DNA of 64,000 nucleotides from Nephrocerus scutellatus. Lineage: Eukaryota > Arthropoda > Insecta > Diptera > Pipunculidae. Shown one piece after another: positions 1 through 9,889 of the stretch. The notes beneath the pieces were generated by a model. It did not search any database and was not told the DNA's origin. It saw nothing but the letters and a program-made list of their open reading frames with translations. Numbering within the stretch: the stretch's first letter is position 1; each line of letters begins with the position of its first letter. A program made the translations under genes and the position numbers. Location: contig OX352766.1 in NCBI GenBank assembly GCA_947095585.1, positions 22,310,939 through 22,374,938 of the forward strand. Reading direction: 5' to 3'.

Positions 1-1230
1 ACCGATTTATCGAGCGACACGGAAGGCAGCAGACACGTGCGGGGCAATAAAGAGAGGAAGTTAGATCCTCAAGTTATAAATGGTGAAAATCTACCTGCGG
101 TAAGTCTTGTTGAAAAAACTAGTAGTGTAGATATTGCTGTTAAAAATTTGGCAGTCGTTGGCAATGCGGCTACCAAAAATAAAGGCACCCAGCATGTCAA
201 TAAAGTGGTTAATGAAGATATCATTGAAATGAGAGCGATATCAAAAAAGATGTCCAAAATGCTGAAAAGCTGTGGCCTTAACACGGAAATGGCTATTGAC
301 ATTTTGAACCTCGCAAATGAATATGAGGACAAAATCACAATGCTAGTTGCTACCAATGAGCGCCTTCGAGGAAAACTCGAATGCCTTAAAGAAATAAGGG
401 CAGATGACTCTATTGGTCACCTGGCCACAACTGCTGCTAAATCAATGCCGTTTCCGAGACTAACGACGCTTCTCCCGACGTTACTACCCAAACAAAAAGA
501 GACCTGGTCAATGGTGGTCAAGAGCAATGACTCAAGTGTCTCACCAGATGAGCTCAAAAGAAGGGTCATTAATGAAGTTGCCCCTTCCTTCGGGACAAGA
601 GTGCACGAAGTAAAAACGACGAAATCTAGGGGTGTTGTAATTAGCACACTAAGCCAAGCTGAGCGTAGCAAAATTGCCTCAAACAAAAAGTTTGAGGAAA
701 TTGGTGTAGTTGTCCAAGTCAGCGAAAAACTAGGTCCGAAAGTAGTTTTGCTTGATGTACCTTCGACGATTTCAGCGGACCAGCTGATGACAGAGATTTA
801 CCATAACCATTTTGCTGACAAGATGACATCTGAGTGCTTTAAAAAGAGCATCAAAATAATAAGCCGTCCAATCAAGCAAGGCCCAGAAGCGACCTCCAAT
901 GTCATTCTTGAAGGTACAAAGCAAATAGTCGATGAGCTAATCGACTCGAAACGCTGCTATGCCCTGTGGTTCTCCTTCAAGGTACGTCCACATGATCCAG
1001 TCATGGGATGTTTTCGCTGTTTAGGTTACACACACAGAGTGTCTGAATGCAAAGCCAAAGAGAGCACTTGAGGACACTGCAGTAAACCAGGACATACTGC
1101 ATCCAAATGCGTAAATCAGCCGCACTGTAGGGATTGCGCCTTCAAAGGACTATCTGCTGCACATCAAATGATGTCAGCTGCATGTCCGGTTTACGGCACT
1201 CTTGTTGCTAGGGCGAACTCCAGACACTAA
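1..1230 (+). pseudogene. R1-A ORF1 (gag-like), partial, with nonsense codon
   Basis: C-terminal about 410 codons of the R1 ORF1 protein, a nucleic-acid-binding gag-like product that forms the RNP with the element RNA. The frame is open from base 1 to a TGA at 1069-1071. In copies A2 and A3 the corresponding codons are TGC AGA, so the change TGC AGA to TGA GGA removes the first cysteine of the second zinc knuckle and stops translation after only one of three knuckles. Downstream the original frame is still readable to the TAA at 1228-1230, which overlaps the ORF2 ATG (TAATG). Confidence 0.9.
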
Positions 1231-2738
1231 TGGTTGTAATTTTACAACTTAACTGTCAGGGCTCGTATGCCGTTATGTGCGATCTCGGCGAGCGCCTTTG
1301 TGAGCTGAACGCCAGCATCGCGTTGATTCAAGAGCCCTATGCAGTTGATGGCTGCGTAAGGGGTCTCCCATCCACCATGCGCATTTTTCCTGATTCTAGG
1401 ATGAATGCCGCGGTGGTGGTGAATAACGTCAATGTCGACTGCTTGGCAGTGAGCGACAACACAGACGAATGGGGATCCTGCGTTTGGGTCAGGGGCGATT
1501 TTGGAGAGTTCTTTCTTGTCAGTATATACTGCAAGTTCAATGAGCCTCTGGAACCATATTTGGTCTATATGGAGTCCATATTGCAATTAGCAGACGGAAC
1601 ACCGACAATTTTCGGCATTGATGCAAACGCGTCCTCTCCTCTGTGGTTCAGCAAGCCTGGACGTTCGTCCGGTCAGCGTAGAACAGAGAGGGGCGAGATG
1701 CTTGCTGAAATACTTGTTTCGAATTCGTGTCGTGTTCTTAATACGCCATCGGACAGTTACACGTTTGATGGACCTTTGTATCTTTTTGCAATCGCTCTGC
1801 TGGTGCTCTCCAATATCGCTGGAGGATCCTGAACGGGGAAAGTATCAGTGATCACAGTCTCATTGAGATTATCCTTGACTCTGAAAGGATCGAGGATGCT
1901 CAACCGACTGTGGTTCCAAGACGATGGCGCACTGGTGGAGCTGACTGGGATGTCTACGCTGAGAGCATAAAAGAAGAAGCATCAAGCTTTCCACTTGGCC
2001 GATTCAGTGATCTAAGTATTGACCAACAAATCTTGTTGGTAGAAGCTTGGATGGTCTCCGTCAATGATAGTATGTTTCATAGGGTTAAAAAGATCAGCCC
2101 TAAACGTACTAAATGGTGGACTCCTGAGTTGAGCGCTAAGCGTGCGTGGCTGAGGCGTCTCAGAAAAACCCACCAAAGAGCCAGAGCTGGTGATGAGCAG
2201 AGGGTCAATCACTTCAGGTTGGCTTATCAGAATGGCACGCGTGAGTACAAAAAAATGATCCTCAAAGCGAAAGAGGACGATTGGAGGCGCTTTGTTGGTA
2301 ACAACAATAGCGATCCATGGGGTGAAATATACCGCATTTGTAGGGGAAAACGTGTGTCAGAGGTCTGTGGCATTCGTGTCAATGACCGTGTATGCCATAC
2401 ATGAAATGATAGTGTGAAAGCACTCCTGGATGAGTTCTTTCCAGGTGCCCGTCCACCGCTATTCGGTCCCATGAATCGGCTTGGATATGGAGATGTTCCA
2501 TCTCTAGAACCATCTGAGTTATGGGAGTGTATGGTGAGGGTAAGGTCCCGGAAATCTCCTGGGATGGACGGGATGACTGGCGAGATATGTAAAAGCATCT
2601 GGCGGGCTATTCCAGACCATATCATGTCAATTTTTCAGAAGTGTTTTGATACTTGCTACTTTCCAGCCGCTTGGAAATGCGCTAAAGTCGTAGTGCTGCT
2701 CAAGTCACCGGACAAGGTGCGCACTAATCCTCGCTCCT
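1230..2738 (+). pseudogene. R1-A ORF2 (endonuclease-RT), broken and truncated
   Basis: Begins at the ATG of the TAATG junction. The APE-type endonuclease is recognisable (QEPYA near residue 35, DANASSPLW near 130). Relative to R1-A3 about 19 bp are missing after 1777, which removes the SDID endonuclease motif and shifts frame; a TGG-to-TGA nonsense codon lies at 2401-2403 and the sequence ends at 2738 just before the RT core. The same deletion and nonsense codon occur in copy A2, so they predate the duplication. Cannot encode a working ORF2 protein. Confidence 0.92.
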
Positions 2739-2775
2739 CAGGATAGCTGGTGCATTTTAATATTAAGTAAAATAA

Positions 2776-2811
<36 letters not shown>

Positions 2812-2933
2812 GTCGAAACGACCTTAACCTATTCTCAAACTTTAAATGGGTAAGAACCTCACCTTTCTTGATATGAAGGTTGAGGTTGTGATATAATGTG
2901 CCCAGTGGGCCACTTTTGGTAAGCAGAACTGGC

Positions 2934-2964
<31 letters not shown>

Positions 2965-3047
2965 TGCCCAAATTAACAACTCATGCAGATACCATGAAAG
3001 GCGTTGGTTGCTTAAAACAGCAGGACGGTGGACATGGAAGTCGTAAT

Positions 3048-3085
<38 letters not shown>

Positions 3086-4074
3086 CTAGCCCTTAAAATG
3101 GATGGCGCTTAAGTTGTATACCTATACATTACCGCTAAAGTAGATGATTTATATTTAATTTCGATTGGATTATAAATTTTGAAACTTTAGTGAGTAGGAG
3201 GGTACAATGGTGTGCTTAGAAGTGTTTGGCGTAAGCCTGCATGGAGCCGCCATTGGTACATATCTTGGTGGTAGTAGCAAATAATCGAATGAGACCTTGG
3301 AGGACTGAAGTGGAGAAGGGTTTCGTGTGAACAGTGGTTGATCACGAGTTAGTCGGTCCTAAGTTCAAGGCGAAAGCCGAAAATTTTCAAGTTATAATAA
3401 AAGTTAATAAAAAAATATTCATTTATTTATTTATATATTTATACACTTGATAATTATTGAACGAAAGAGAATACGGTTCCAATTCCGTAACCTGTTGAGT
3501 AACCGTTTGTTATTAAAAATGGGCTTTTTGCTCATCCTGGCAACAGGAACGACCATAAAGAAGCCGTCGAGAGATATCGGAAGAGTTTTCTTTTCTGTTT
3601 TATAGTCGTACTACCATGGAAGTCTTTCGAAGAGAGATATGGTAGATGGACTAGAAGAGCATGACATTTACTGTTGTGTCGATATTTTCTCCTCGGACCT
3701 TGAAAATTTATGGTGGGGTCACGCAAACTTCTCAACAGGCCGTACCGATATCCGCAGCTGGTCTCCAAGGTGAAGAGTCTCTAGTCGATAGAATAATGTA
3801 GGTAAGGGAAGTCGGCAAATTAGATCCGTAACTTCGGGATAAGGATTGGCTCTGAAGATTGAGATAGTCGGGCTTGAATGGGAAACAATAACATGGTTTA
3901 TGTACTCGTTCTGGGTAAATTAGATATCTTCGGATATTGTTCCCCGGATAGTAGTCTACGTATCCAATTGTGGAACTTTCTTGCTAAAAATCTTATGGAA
4001 TTGTCGTTAGATGTATTCTATTTGATTTATAACGACTATCAATTAACAATCAATTCAGAACTGGCACGGACTTG

Positions 4075-4116
<42 letters not shown>

Positions 4117-4127
4117 CTAACGGGTGT

Positions 4128-4166
<39 letters not shown>

Positions 4167-4183
4167 AGTGAAGAAATTCAAGT

Positions 4184-4223
<40 letters not shown>
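2736..4223 (+). rRNA. 28S rRNA gene, internal segment up to the R2 site
   Basis: Conserved 28S large-subunit core, recognisable from its start at CAGGATAGCTGG through the peptidyl-transferase-side helices to GACTCTCTTAA, the exact upstream flank of the R2 insertion site. AT-rich variable loops (around 3140-3180 and 3395-3450) and overall similarity fit higher Diptera. It starts abruptly by a join to R1-A1 with a shared CCT (2736-2738), so the 5' third of 28S and the rest of the transcription unit are missing; this cannot make a functional rRNA. One position (3260, T where copy 2 and the usual fly sequence have G) suggests drift. Short ORFs here are chance. Confidence 0.96.
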
Positions 4224-4311
4224 AAATGATCTTGCCCAGTGATAACGCTATGTATCATTGGGGGGCGTAGCATCTCCCCCAGTGACTGCATCCCGTTTGA
4301 ACGACGGCAAG
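4224..4311 (+). ncRNA. Candidate HDV-like self-cleaving ribozyme at R2 5' end
   Basis: R2 elements are known to begin with an HDV-like ribozyme that frees the RNA from the 28S co-transcript. Here the order of complementary strands fits that double-pseudoknot plan: P1 4225-4230 with 4254-4259 (AATGAT/ATCATT), P2 4231-4236 with 4306-4311 (CTTGCC/GGCAAG), a possible P3 inside 4237-4253, and a G-rich/C-rich P4 hairpin at 4260-4281. An ACGAC segment just before the 3' strand of P2 could hold the catalytic C. The first base of P1 would be unpaired; activity is inferred. Confidence 0.6.
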
Positions 4312-4591
4312 GACATAGAAGTCATGGACGTACCTATCTACTATATATATACCTATGTATGTATTCCTCCACGTGGTTCCTGCTGGGAACGTGATATGAA
4401 CTGTATACGTATTAATATATATCTCTATGTAATCGTGCGTGTATCAGTGTCTTTCACGGCTGAAGTAGAAGGTTTTTCGCGGTCTACGTGGGTTACCAGC
4501 CCCCGTGACTTAGAATTTTAAATTGGTATGTCACATAATAATGAGCCTCGGATATTACGGTCACGTGCCACTGCTCGTGATCACCAGTTAA
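4312..4591 (+). other. R2 5' UTR
   Basis: Non-coding R2 leader between the ribozyme candidate and the open frame. It contains an AT-rich stretch with TATATA runs (about 4340-4360 and 4415-4430) and, at 4332-4341, CCTATCTACT, which resembles the right part of the R1 target but lacks TGTC. No conserved ORF seen. Confidence 0.6.
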
Positions 4592-7561
4592 CCCCTAACA
4601 GAACGATTCAAACATCACCCGTCTTATTCATGCGATATATGCAACAGGACTTTCGCCACCAAAACTGGCCTAGGAGTGCACAAAAGACGGGCTCATCCCG
4701 ATGAATTCGATCTAGAGAGAGTTAGTACCAACAATCGTATAAAAGCGCGATGGTCGAAGGAAGAAATTTCCCTATTAGCCCTAAAGGAGGCTCAACTCTC
4801 TTTAGAAGGCCAAGATCGCTTGAATATACGTCTCAACGAGATATTCCCTCATAGGACAATCGAAGCAATAAAGAAGACCAGGCAAAAGGCAAACTATAGA
4901 AATATGGTTCGCCAATATATGACGGACATCAACGATCAAGCTACCACTAGTTCTAGAGCAGCCCCCCCAATCACTGATGTAATCCAGGAACAATTAAGAT
5001 CTTCAGCGCTCCCATATAACGCCAGCCTCCATTCTGATGAATTAATCTCCATAGCGAACGAAGTCTCAAACGTAAGCAAGGGCTTAACCCTCAACAAACT
5101 TACTGCTTACTTAATAGCCATTCTTCCTGATCCTTATCTACGGACTACACGTCCAAACTCAAGTGAACAACAACTTTCCAACTAGAATCGTAGACAGAAG
5201 AGAAGGATTGAATATGCACGCACCCAAAGAAATTTTAAGAAACATCAGGGACGCTGCATTAAAGCTATCATAGAGGGTTCCACACACAGTTCTCTTCCTA
5301 GTAAGAATGTAATGGAACCCTTCTGGAAGACCGTTATGGAGACTAGAATGGACACATTGCCCAACGACGAGACACTATTCAACAACGATGATCTTAAAGA
5401 CGTGTGGTATCCTATCACTACAGACGAGATCATCAACAACTATCCATCGATCTCAACGTCACCTGGTCCAGATCAAATAACATCTAAGTATCTGAGAACC
5501 TTACCGCCAGACATACTCATGACTATCTTCAATATAATCATGTGGTGTGAACGAAGCCCGATTAGCCTTCTACAGGCAAAAACCATCTTCTTGCCTAAAA
5601 AGAACCAAGCAATCGCGGCTGGCGACTTTCGACCCATAACCATTCCTTCAGTGCTTCTTCGACATTTCCACAGCATCATCTCTAGAAGAATCAATAACAA
5701 GTTCGATTTTGATTCTCGTCAACGTGCCTTCATGCACACGAACGGATGCGCGGATAATGCAACACTGTTGGACATGGTCCTACGCGACAACCACCAACGC
5801 CATACACCTTGCTATCTAGCATCAATTGATGTAAGCAAGGCTTTCGACTCGGTGTCCCATAGAGCAATCTTTGGAACCCTGAAGTCCTACGGAATGCCCA
5901 ACGGATTTGTCTCATATTTAGAGAATACGTATAGGGATTCCACTACAAGGCTATATGGTGATAATTGGGTCAGTAGTGATATCCATCCGAAGCGAGGTGT
6001 TAAACAAGGAGATCCCCTATCTCCAGTCATTTTCAATATTATTATTAATAGACTTCTTAAAACACTCCCGGATGAGGTGGGCATCGATCTAGGTGGCACC
6101 AACATTAATGCCTTAGCATTTGCTGACGATATTGTACTAATAGCTTCAACTCCGGTTGGTCTCCAGCTATTATTGGATCGAACTCAAAGCTTCTTATCTC
6201 TATGCGGCATGGAGGTAAATAGATCCAAATGTTTTACCATTAGTATCGACGCTAGCGGCAAAAACAAATATACATACATCAATCAGCGACAGTTCAACAT
6301 TGCGGGGTTACCAATCCCTGCACTCAAGATAACTGACGAATGGCGCTACCTCGGGATCAATTTCACGGCCGAAGGGCGTAGTAAATACTGCCCCCACAGC
6401 CTCCTCGAACTCAAACTGAGGAACCTGCGTAAAGCCCCACTTAAACCACAACAGAGACTGCATGCGCTAAGGACCGTCCTAATACCGCAACTCTACCATC
6501 GTATAACCCTAGGGAATATTACGATCGGCGGCCTTCGCAAAACCGATACAATCATCCGTAAGGCAGTAAGAGATTGGCTCAACCTTCCATCTGATGTGCC
6601 AATCGCATTCTTTCACGCTTCAGTGAGCCACGGAGGACTTGGTCTACCAGCCCTACGTTGGACAGCTCCCATGCTGAGATTGCACTGCCTTGAGAACCTC
6701 AAGTTGCCAAACTTAGAGAACTCCTTGGTCGCTAACACCCTTCTGGCTAAGGAGATGGATAACGCGAAGAGGAGATTGATGGTGGACGGAAGAATCCTAA
6801 TCACGAAATTGGAAATTGACTCCTTCTGGTCGAATAGACTGTACTCATCAATTGATGGTTCTGGATTAAGGGATGCATCAGATGCACCATTTGCGCATAG
6901 ATGGATTCGTGAACCATCCAAACTGCTATCAGGTAGTGACTTCATCAACTGTATCAGGCTTCGCATAAACGCTCTTCCCTCGAAATCCCGAACCACCAGA
7001 GGTAGAAGTCGCGAAGACAGATACTGTCGCGCCGGTTGCGGATTCCCTGAGACAACAAACCACATCCTGCAAGGTTGTCACAGGACTCATGGCAGTAGGA
7101 TTGCACGACATGACAGCGTTGTCAAATTCATTAAGCGCGGCCTCGAAAATAAGGGTTGGGAAACCAACCTGGAATACCGACTACAAACTTCTATAGGCCT
7201 CAGAAAACCAGATCTAATCGCTATTCACGATGATGCAGCTATAATCATCGACGCCCAAATCGTCACAGACTCACATAACCTTAACGGTTTGCACTCCACC
7301 AAGGTAAGGAAATACGACACTGATGAGATTAAGAATCTAATAAGAGCCAGATTCGGAAAAAGCCACGTTACAACAACATCCGTAACTCTCAATTGGCGAG
7401 GAATCTGGTCGAAAGACTCAATCGGTGAACTCCTTACCTTGGGGATAATTAAGAAAGGTTCCGCTGCACTTATCAGCACTCGAGCGGCTATTGGCGGTCT
7501 TCGAAGTTTTAGAATCTTCAACGCCACAACATCGGTCGGCCCTCGAACCGGAATTGGCTAG
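4592..7561 (+). pseudogene. R2: R2 protein, interrupted by one TAG
   Basis: Same 989-codon frame as the intact copy at 14670-17639 (zinc finger, Myb, RT, CCHC, restriction-like endonuclease) but with TAG at 5183-5185 where copy 2 has TTG. The stop falls after the DNA-binding N-terminus, so only about 197 residues would be made and the RT and endonuclease would be lost. No other break was found downstream; an in-frame ATG at 5312 could give a truncated RT-endonuclease product without the targeting domains, but this is speculative. Confidence 0.92.
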
Positions 7562-7735
7562 ACAAATCGTTCTGTTTAATTATACAGCGTGCTGCCTGCG
7601 CTTACATCGTACAGGCATAAAAGTACGGAGAGGAGTTTTAGTGAGTAAGAGTCTCACACTACCACATGGTATATTTATTATACTAGTGGTGTCCATGATG
7701 GATTTCTCCTCTCTATTCCAAAAAAAAAAAAAAAA
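7562..7735 (+). other. R2 3' UTR and A-tail
   Basis: R2 3' UTR, the RNA region the R2 protein binds to start target-primed reverse transcription. Ends with 15 A directly abutting TAGCC of 28S. Most R2 elements have short or no A tails, so an A15 tail is on the long side. Confidence 0.75.
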
Positions 7736-7792
<57 letters not shown>

Positions 7793-7809
7793 TTCTGTCC
7801 CTATTTACT
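7736..7809 (+). rRNA. 28S rRNA segment between the R2 and R1 sites
   Basis: Exactly 74 bp of conserved 28S sequence from the R2 3' junction to the end of the R1 target site, the known spacing of the two sites. The R1 target reads TGTCCCTATTTACT, one C-to-T change from the consensus. 28S does not resume afterwards anywhere in the window. Confidence 0.96.
7796..7809 (+). repeat. R1 target site, variant TATTTACT
   Basis: 28S-derived copy of the 14-bp R1 target, with one C-to-T change; left flank is genuine 28S, right flank is the 163-bp mini-insert. Confidence 0.95.
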
Positions 7810-7972
7810 GAACCGTGAGGTTCAAATTGCAGCATAATATCTAACCGTTATGTTGCAGGACCTAAACACGGAATAAAAAATAATGGATTCCAAAAAGATA
7901 CGAAATACGAGTATGCTTAATGGCAAAAACTAGGAAAGCGCGGGGCTTAATCCCTAATCTCCACAGACCACG
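7810..7972 (+). mobile_element. 163-bp mini-insert between two R1 target sites
   Basis: Lies between TGTCCCTATTTACT and TGTCCCTATCTACT, so it is bounded like an R1 insertion. It opens with a perfect 5-bp hairpin (GAACC/GGTTC). Its last 40 bases (GGAAAGCGCGGGGCTTAATCC then about 20 more) resemble the end of the C/D-type R1 3' UTR (GGAAAGCGGAGGGCTTGCCC). Best read as a severely shortened R1-type element; origin of its first 120 bp is not recognised. Confidence 0.55.
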
Positions 7973-8756
7973 TGTCCCTATCTACTCTACAGGAGTACCC
8001 CAGGTTGTGGCGCCAAAACCCGTTGAAACATGGTCTGTGGTAGTACGTAGCAAAAATAAGGACGCTACCGCAAAGGACGTACTAAAAAAGGTGATGACCG
8101 AAGTGGGTCCTACCCTTGGGGTGAGGATTCACGAAGTAAAACAACTGAAGGACGGGAGTGTAGTTATCCGCACCCCAAGCATCGCCGAACGAGCCAAGAT
8201 AAGCAAGAACGAAAAGTTCTCAAACGTTGGACTGGACGTAGCCAATACACCGACACCAAGGAAGAAAATCGCTATATTGGGAGTACCTTCCGAGATAGCC
8301 ACGAGCGAGCTAATGACGGAGCTCCACGAAAAGAACCTCAAAGAAGCAATGACGTTGGAGGACTTCAAGAAGAACGTCGCTGTTGTGAGCCGGCCTAAGA
8401 AGGAGGGCGCTGATGCGGTTGCGGACGTCATCTTGGAGGGCTCTGACCAAGTGGTCGAAACTCTCCTTGCAGCCGGCCGTTGCTACATACTGTGGACCTC
8501 CTGCAGGGTGCGAACACACGATGCCAGATTTGGCTGTTTCAGATGCCTTGCATTTGGACACCGGATTGCGGAGTGCCCATTGAAGGAAAATGTCTGTCGC
8601 CGTTGTGGTGGCCAAGGACACGTGGCTGCACGGTGCGACAAATCGCCGCATTGTCGCAACTGCGAATTGAAGGGACAGTCGGCTGACCATCAAATGATGT
8701 CAGCATACTGTCCTATTTATAGCGGACTGGTTGCCAGGGCAAACGCCAGGCATTAG
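7920..8756 (+). CDS. Chimeric ORF1-like protein, reads through an R1 target site
   Basis: 278 codons open from ATG 7920. Residues 1-17 come from the mini-insert, about 18-23 are the translated target site (VPIYS), and the rest is the C-terminal two thirds of an R1 ORF1 closest to R1-B (PKPVETWSVVV then the RNA-binding central region), ending in three zinc knuckles at about residues 206-265 (CX2CX4HX4C, CX2CX3HX4C, and a final CX2C...H...C). There is no TAATG to an ORF2; the stop is TAG followed at once by a C/D-type tail. Both duplicates keep it open. Whether it is translated is unknown; the N-terminus may be fortuitous. Confidence 0.6.
   Translation: MAKTRKARGLIPNLHRPRVPIYSTGVPQVVAPKPVETWSVVVRSKNKDATAKDVLKKVMTEVGPTLGVRIHEVKQLKDGSVVIRTPSIAERAKISKNEKFSNVGLDVANTPTPRKKIAILGVPSEIATSELMTELHEKNLKEAMTLEDFKKNVAVVSRPKKEGADAVADVILEGSDQVVETLLAAGRCYILWTSCRVRTHDARFGCFRCLAFGHRIAECPLKENVCRRCGGQGHVAARCDKSPHCRNCELKGQSADHQMMSAYCPIYSGLVARANARH
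7973..7986 (+). repeat. R1 target site inside an open frame
   Basis: Consensus TGTCCCTATCTACT between the mini-insert and the chimera, read in frame as part of the 278-codon ORF. Confidence 0.95.
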
Positions 8757-8918
8757 TAAGTATTTGAACAGGGTCTGAAAACCCCGCTAATTGTTGGAGT
8801 GTGGTTTGGCGGTTGGGTTCTCTTGGCTGAGGACTCGTGTGGTAGTCAAGACGGACGATATATTACGCTTAATACCGAAAGGTGGGTAAGCAGAGGGCTC
8901 GCTCTCAAACATATCAGC
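7987..8918 (+). mobile_element. ORF1-only chimeric R1 element, copy 1
   Basis: 932 bp between two target sites. The 5' part is a 5'-truncated R1 ORF1 of A/B type; from about 8780 it continues as the 3' UTR found after RNase-H-type R1-C and R1-D (starting CCGCTAATTGTTGGAGTG and ending in a GAGGG-loop hairpin before the target). No endonuclease or RT is present, so any movement would depend on another R1. The swap of tail families is the notable feature. Confidence 0.8.
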
Positions 8919-8932
8919 TGTCCCTATCTACT
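8919..8932 (+). repeat. R1 target site
   Basis: Consensus 14-mer between the chimera and SIDE1; also the right edge of the 10-kb duplication. Confidence 0.95.
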
Positions 8933-9649
8933 CCCCCGAGGGGGCCGCTGTATCTTACTTAATCGTCTGGTTATTATAAGTTTGATACTTGGTCATACTC
9001 GGTAGATTATAGTGGCAGGGGGCTTCTTTAAAAAATGTCAGTATGAGCGCTGTTTTTAAAGCATTAAGCGTTCCTACCATACAATAGCGTTGTGTGCCTG
9101 GGATAGTTTCTATCCCGGGCGGCCTAGGGCTTGAAACCACCCTAGTGTCAAATGATAGGATACGAGGTTCCGGACGAATGTGCTGCCAGGGTCTGCTTTT
9201 GCAATCGCCCAGGCACTCATTCTGAAAGAGCTGAGTCCCTTGATGGCAGATCTCACCAAGGTCGCGTTGGTACTACGGGGGTTGGATGCCCACAGACAAG
9301 GTTTAATCTCCTCGGAGGTTTAACTGAGTCTGGGCCAACCTTTGGTTGAGGTCCAGTTTATTCTGGCTTTGGCCTACGTAGTGGCTGTGGCTTACTACCC
9401 AAATGCGGGTAGAACACTAGCATGGTAACATCAGCGTGGGGACTGATGTTACCAAAAATCTTTGGTACATCAGAAGACCGTCCTGATGTTACCGGTGCGA
9501 TGATGCGATCTCTGTGGAGTTGCATAGATCAACCGGTTGTCGAATAACTATGATGGACGTTGATTGTCGTATTACTAATCCAAGTCCGAAGAGGACCGTG
9601 GGGTAAACCATTCACTGGAGGTATCCACGTTAATCCAAAAGACATTTCA
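8933..9649 (+). mobile_element. SIDE1: non-coding R1-tailed element
   Basis: 717 bp between two target sites with no ORF of note. The 5' module (8933 to about 9230) is found only in SIDE copies and is rich in stems: CCCCC 8933-8937 with GGGGG 9018-9022, 8944-8952 with 9008-9016 (nine pairs with wobbles), 9026-9034 with 9053-9061, 9079-9084 with 9090-9095, and 9100-9106 with 9110-9116. The remainder aligns with R1-A/B 3' UTRs (GTGGCTGTGG, AAATGCGGGTAG, GGTAAACCATTCACTGGAGG) and has an 11-bp perfect hairpin at 9424-9434/9443-9453. It looks like a short internally deleted or SINE-like parasite of R1. About 67 bp present in SIDE2 are missing near 9545. Confidence 0.75.
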
Positions 9650-9663
9650 TGTCCCTATCTACT
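9650..9663 (+). repeat. R1 target site
   Basis: Consensus 14-mer between SIDE1 and R1-A2. Confidence 0.95.
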
Positions 9664-9853
9664 CAGTTGATCTGTGACTTTCATGGTGAACAGTTCTTGT
9701 GCGGAAAAATTCGCAGTGAATTAAAAGTAATTTTTATTACTAGTTACAAAAATAATTGTTAAACCAAGCAAGCAAGTAACAATCAAAGACGAACAAACAA
9801 GTTAAAAAAAAAAACCTATCGCAGGTATAATTAAGCCTTAAAAAGGTTATTTT

Positions 9854-9889
<36 letters not shown>

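Larger units (their letters stand above)
1..2738 (+). mobile_element. R1-A copy 1, 5' cut by window and 3' truncated into 28S
   Basis: R1-clade non-LTR retrotransposon. The window opens inside ORF1. Sequence matches the full-length R1-A3 (31390-36628) until position 2738, inside the N-terminal part of the RT region, where it switches to 28S rRNA. The RT core, C-terminal CCHC and 3' UTR are missing. It is a dead copy: ORF1 has a nonsense codon and ORF2 has a deletion, a nonsense codon and the truncation. Confidence 0.93.
4224..7735 (+). mobile_element. R2: R2 retrotransposon copy 1 in the 28S gene
   Basis: R2-clade element inserted at the canonical site: upstream flank ends CTCTCTTAA and the downstream flank begins TAGCCAAATGCC, with the two G of the target missing as is common. 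3512 bp: 368-bp 5' UTR, one long ORF, 174-bp 3' UTR and a run of 15 A. Copy 1 carries a nonsense codon in the ORF and is otherwise nearly identical to copy 2 (14302-17813). Confidence 0.96.
1..8932 (+). repeat. First copy of a ~10.08-kb tandem segmental duplication
   Basis: The block from inside R1-A ORF1 through 28S, R2, 28S and the chimeric R1 to the 14-bp target site recurs at 10090-19010. The offset is 10089 up to the R1-A endonuclease region and 10078 afterwards, because the second copy lacks 11 bp near 11685. I noticed about ten substitutions in total. Similarity stops at the target site: SIDE1 follows this copy and R1-B1 follows the other. The left limit lies outside the window. Confidence 0.95.

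Noticed and set aside
1242..2625. Long minus-strand frames opposite R1 ORF2 (repeated in every copy)
   Set aside because: Mirror frames of real + strand coding sequence; no domains and no independent support.
3532..4521. Short open frames within 28S and the R2 leader
   Set aside because: They lie in conserved rRNA or R2 5' UTR sequence and have no recognisable protein features.
8933..9022. Hammerhead ribozyme in the SIDE 5' module
   Set aside because: The CUGAUGA and GAAA core elements were not found in the right arrangement; HDV topology could not be fitted convincingly either.
8933..9230. SIDE as a tRNA-derived SINE with a Pol III promoter
   Set aside because: A GGTTCCGGACG stretch near 9168 vaguely resembles a B box, but no matching A box or tRNA fold was found.
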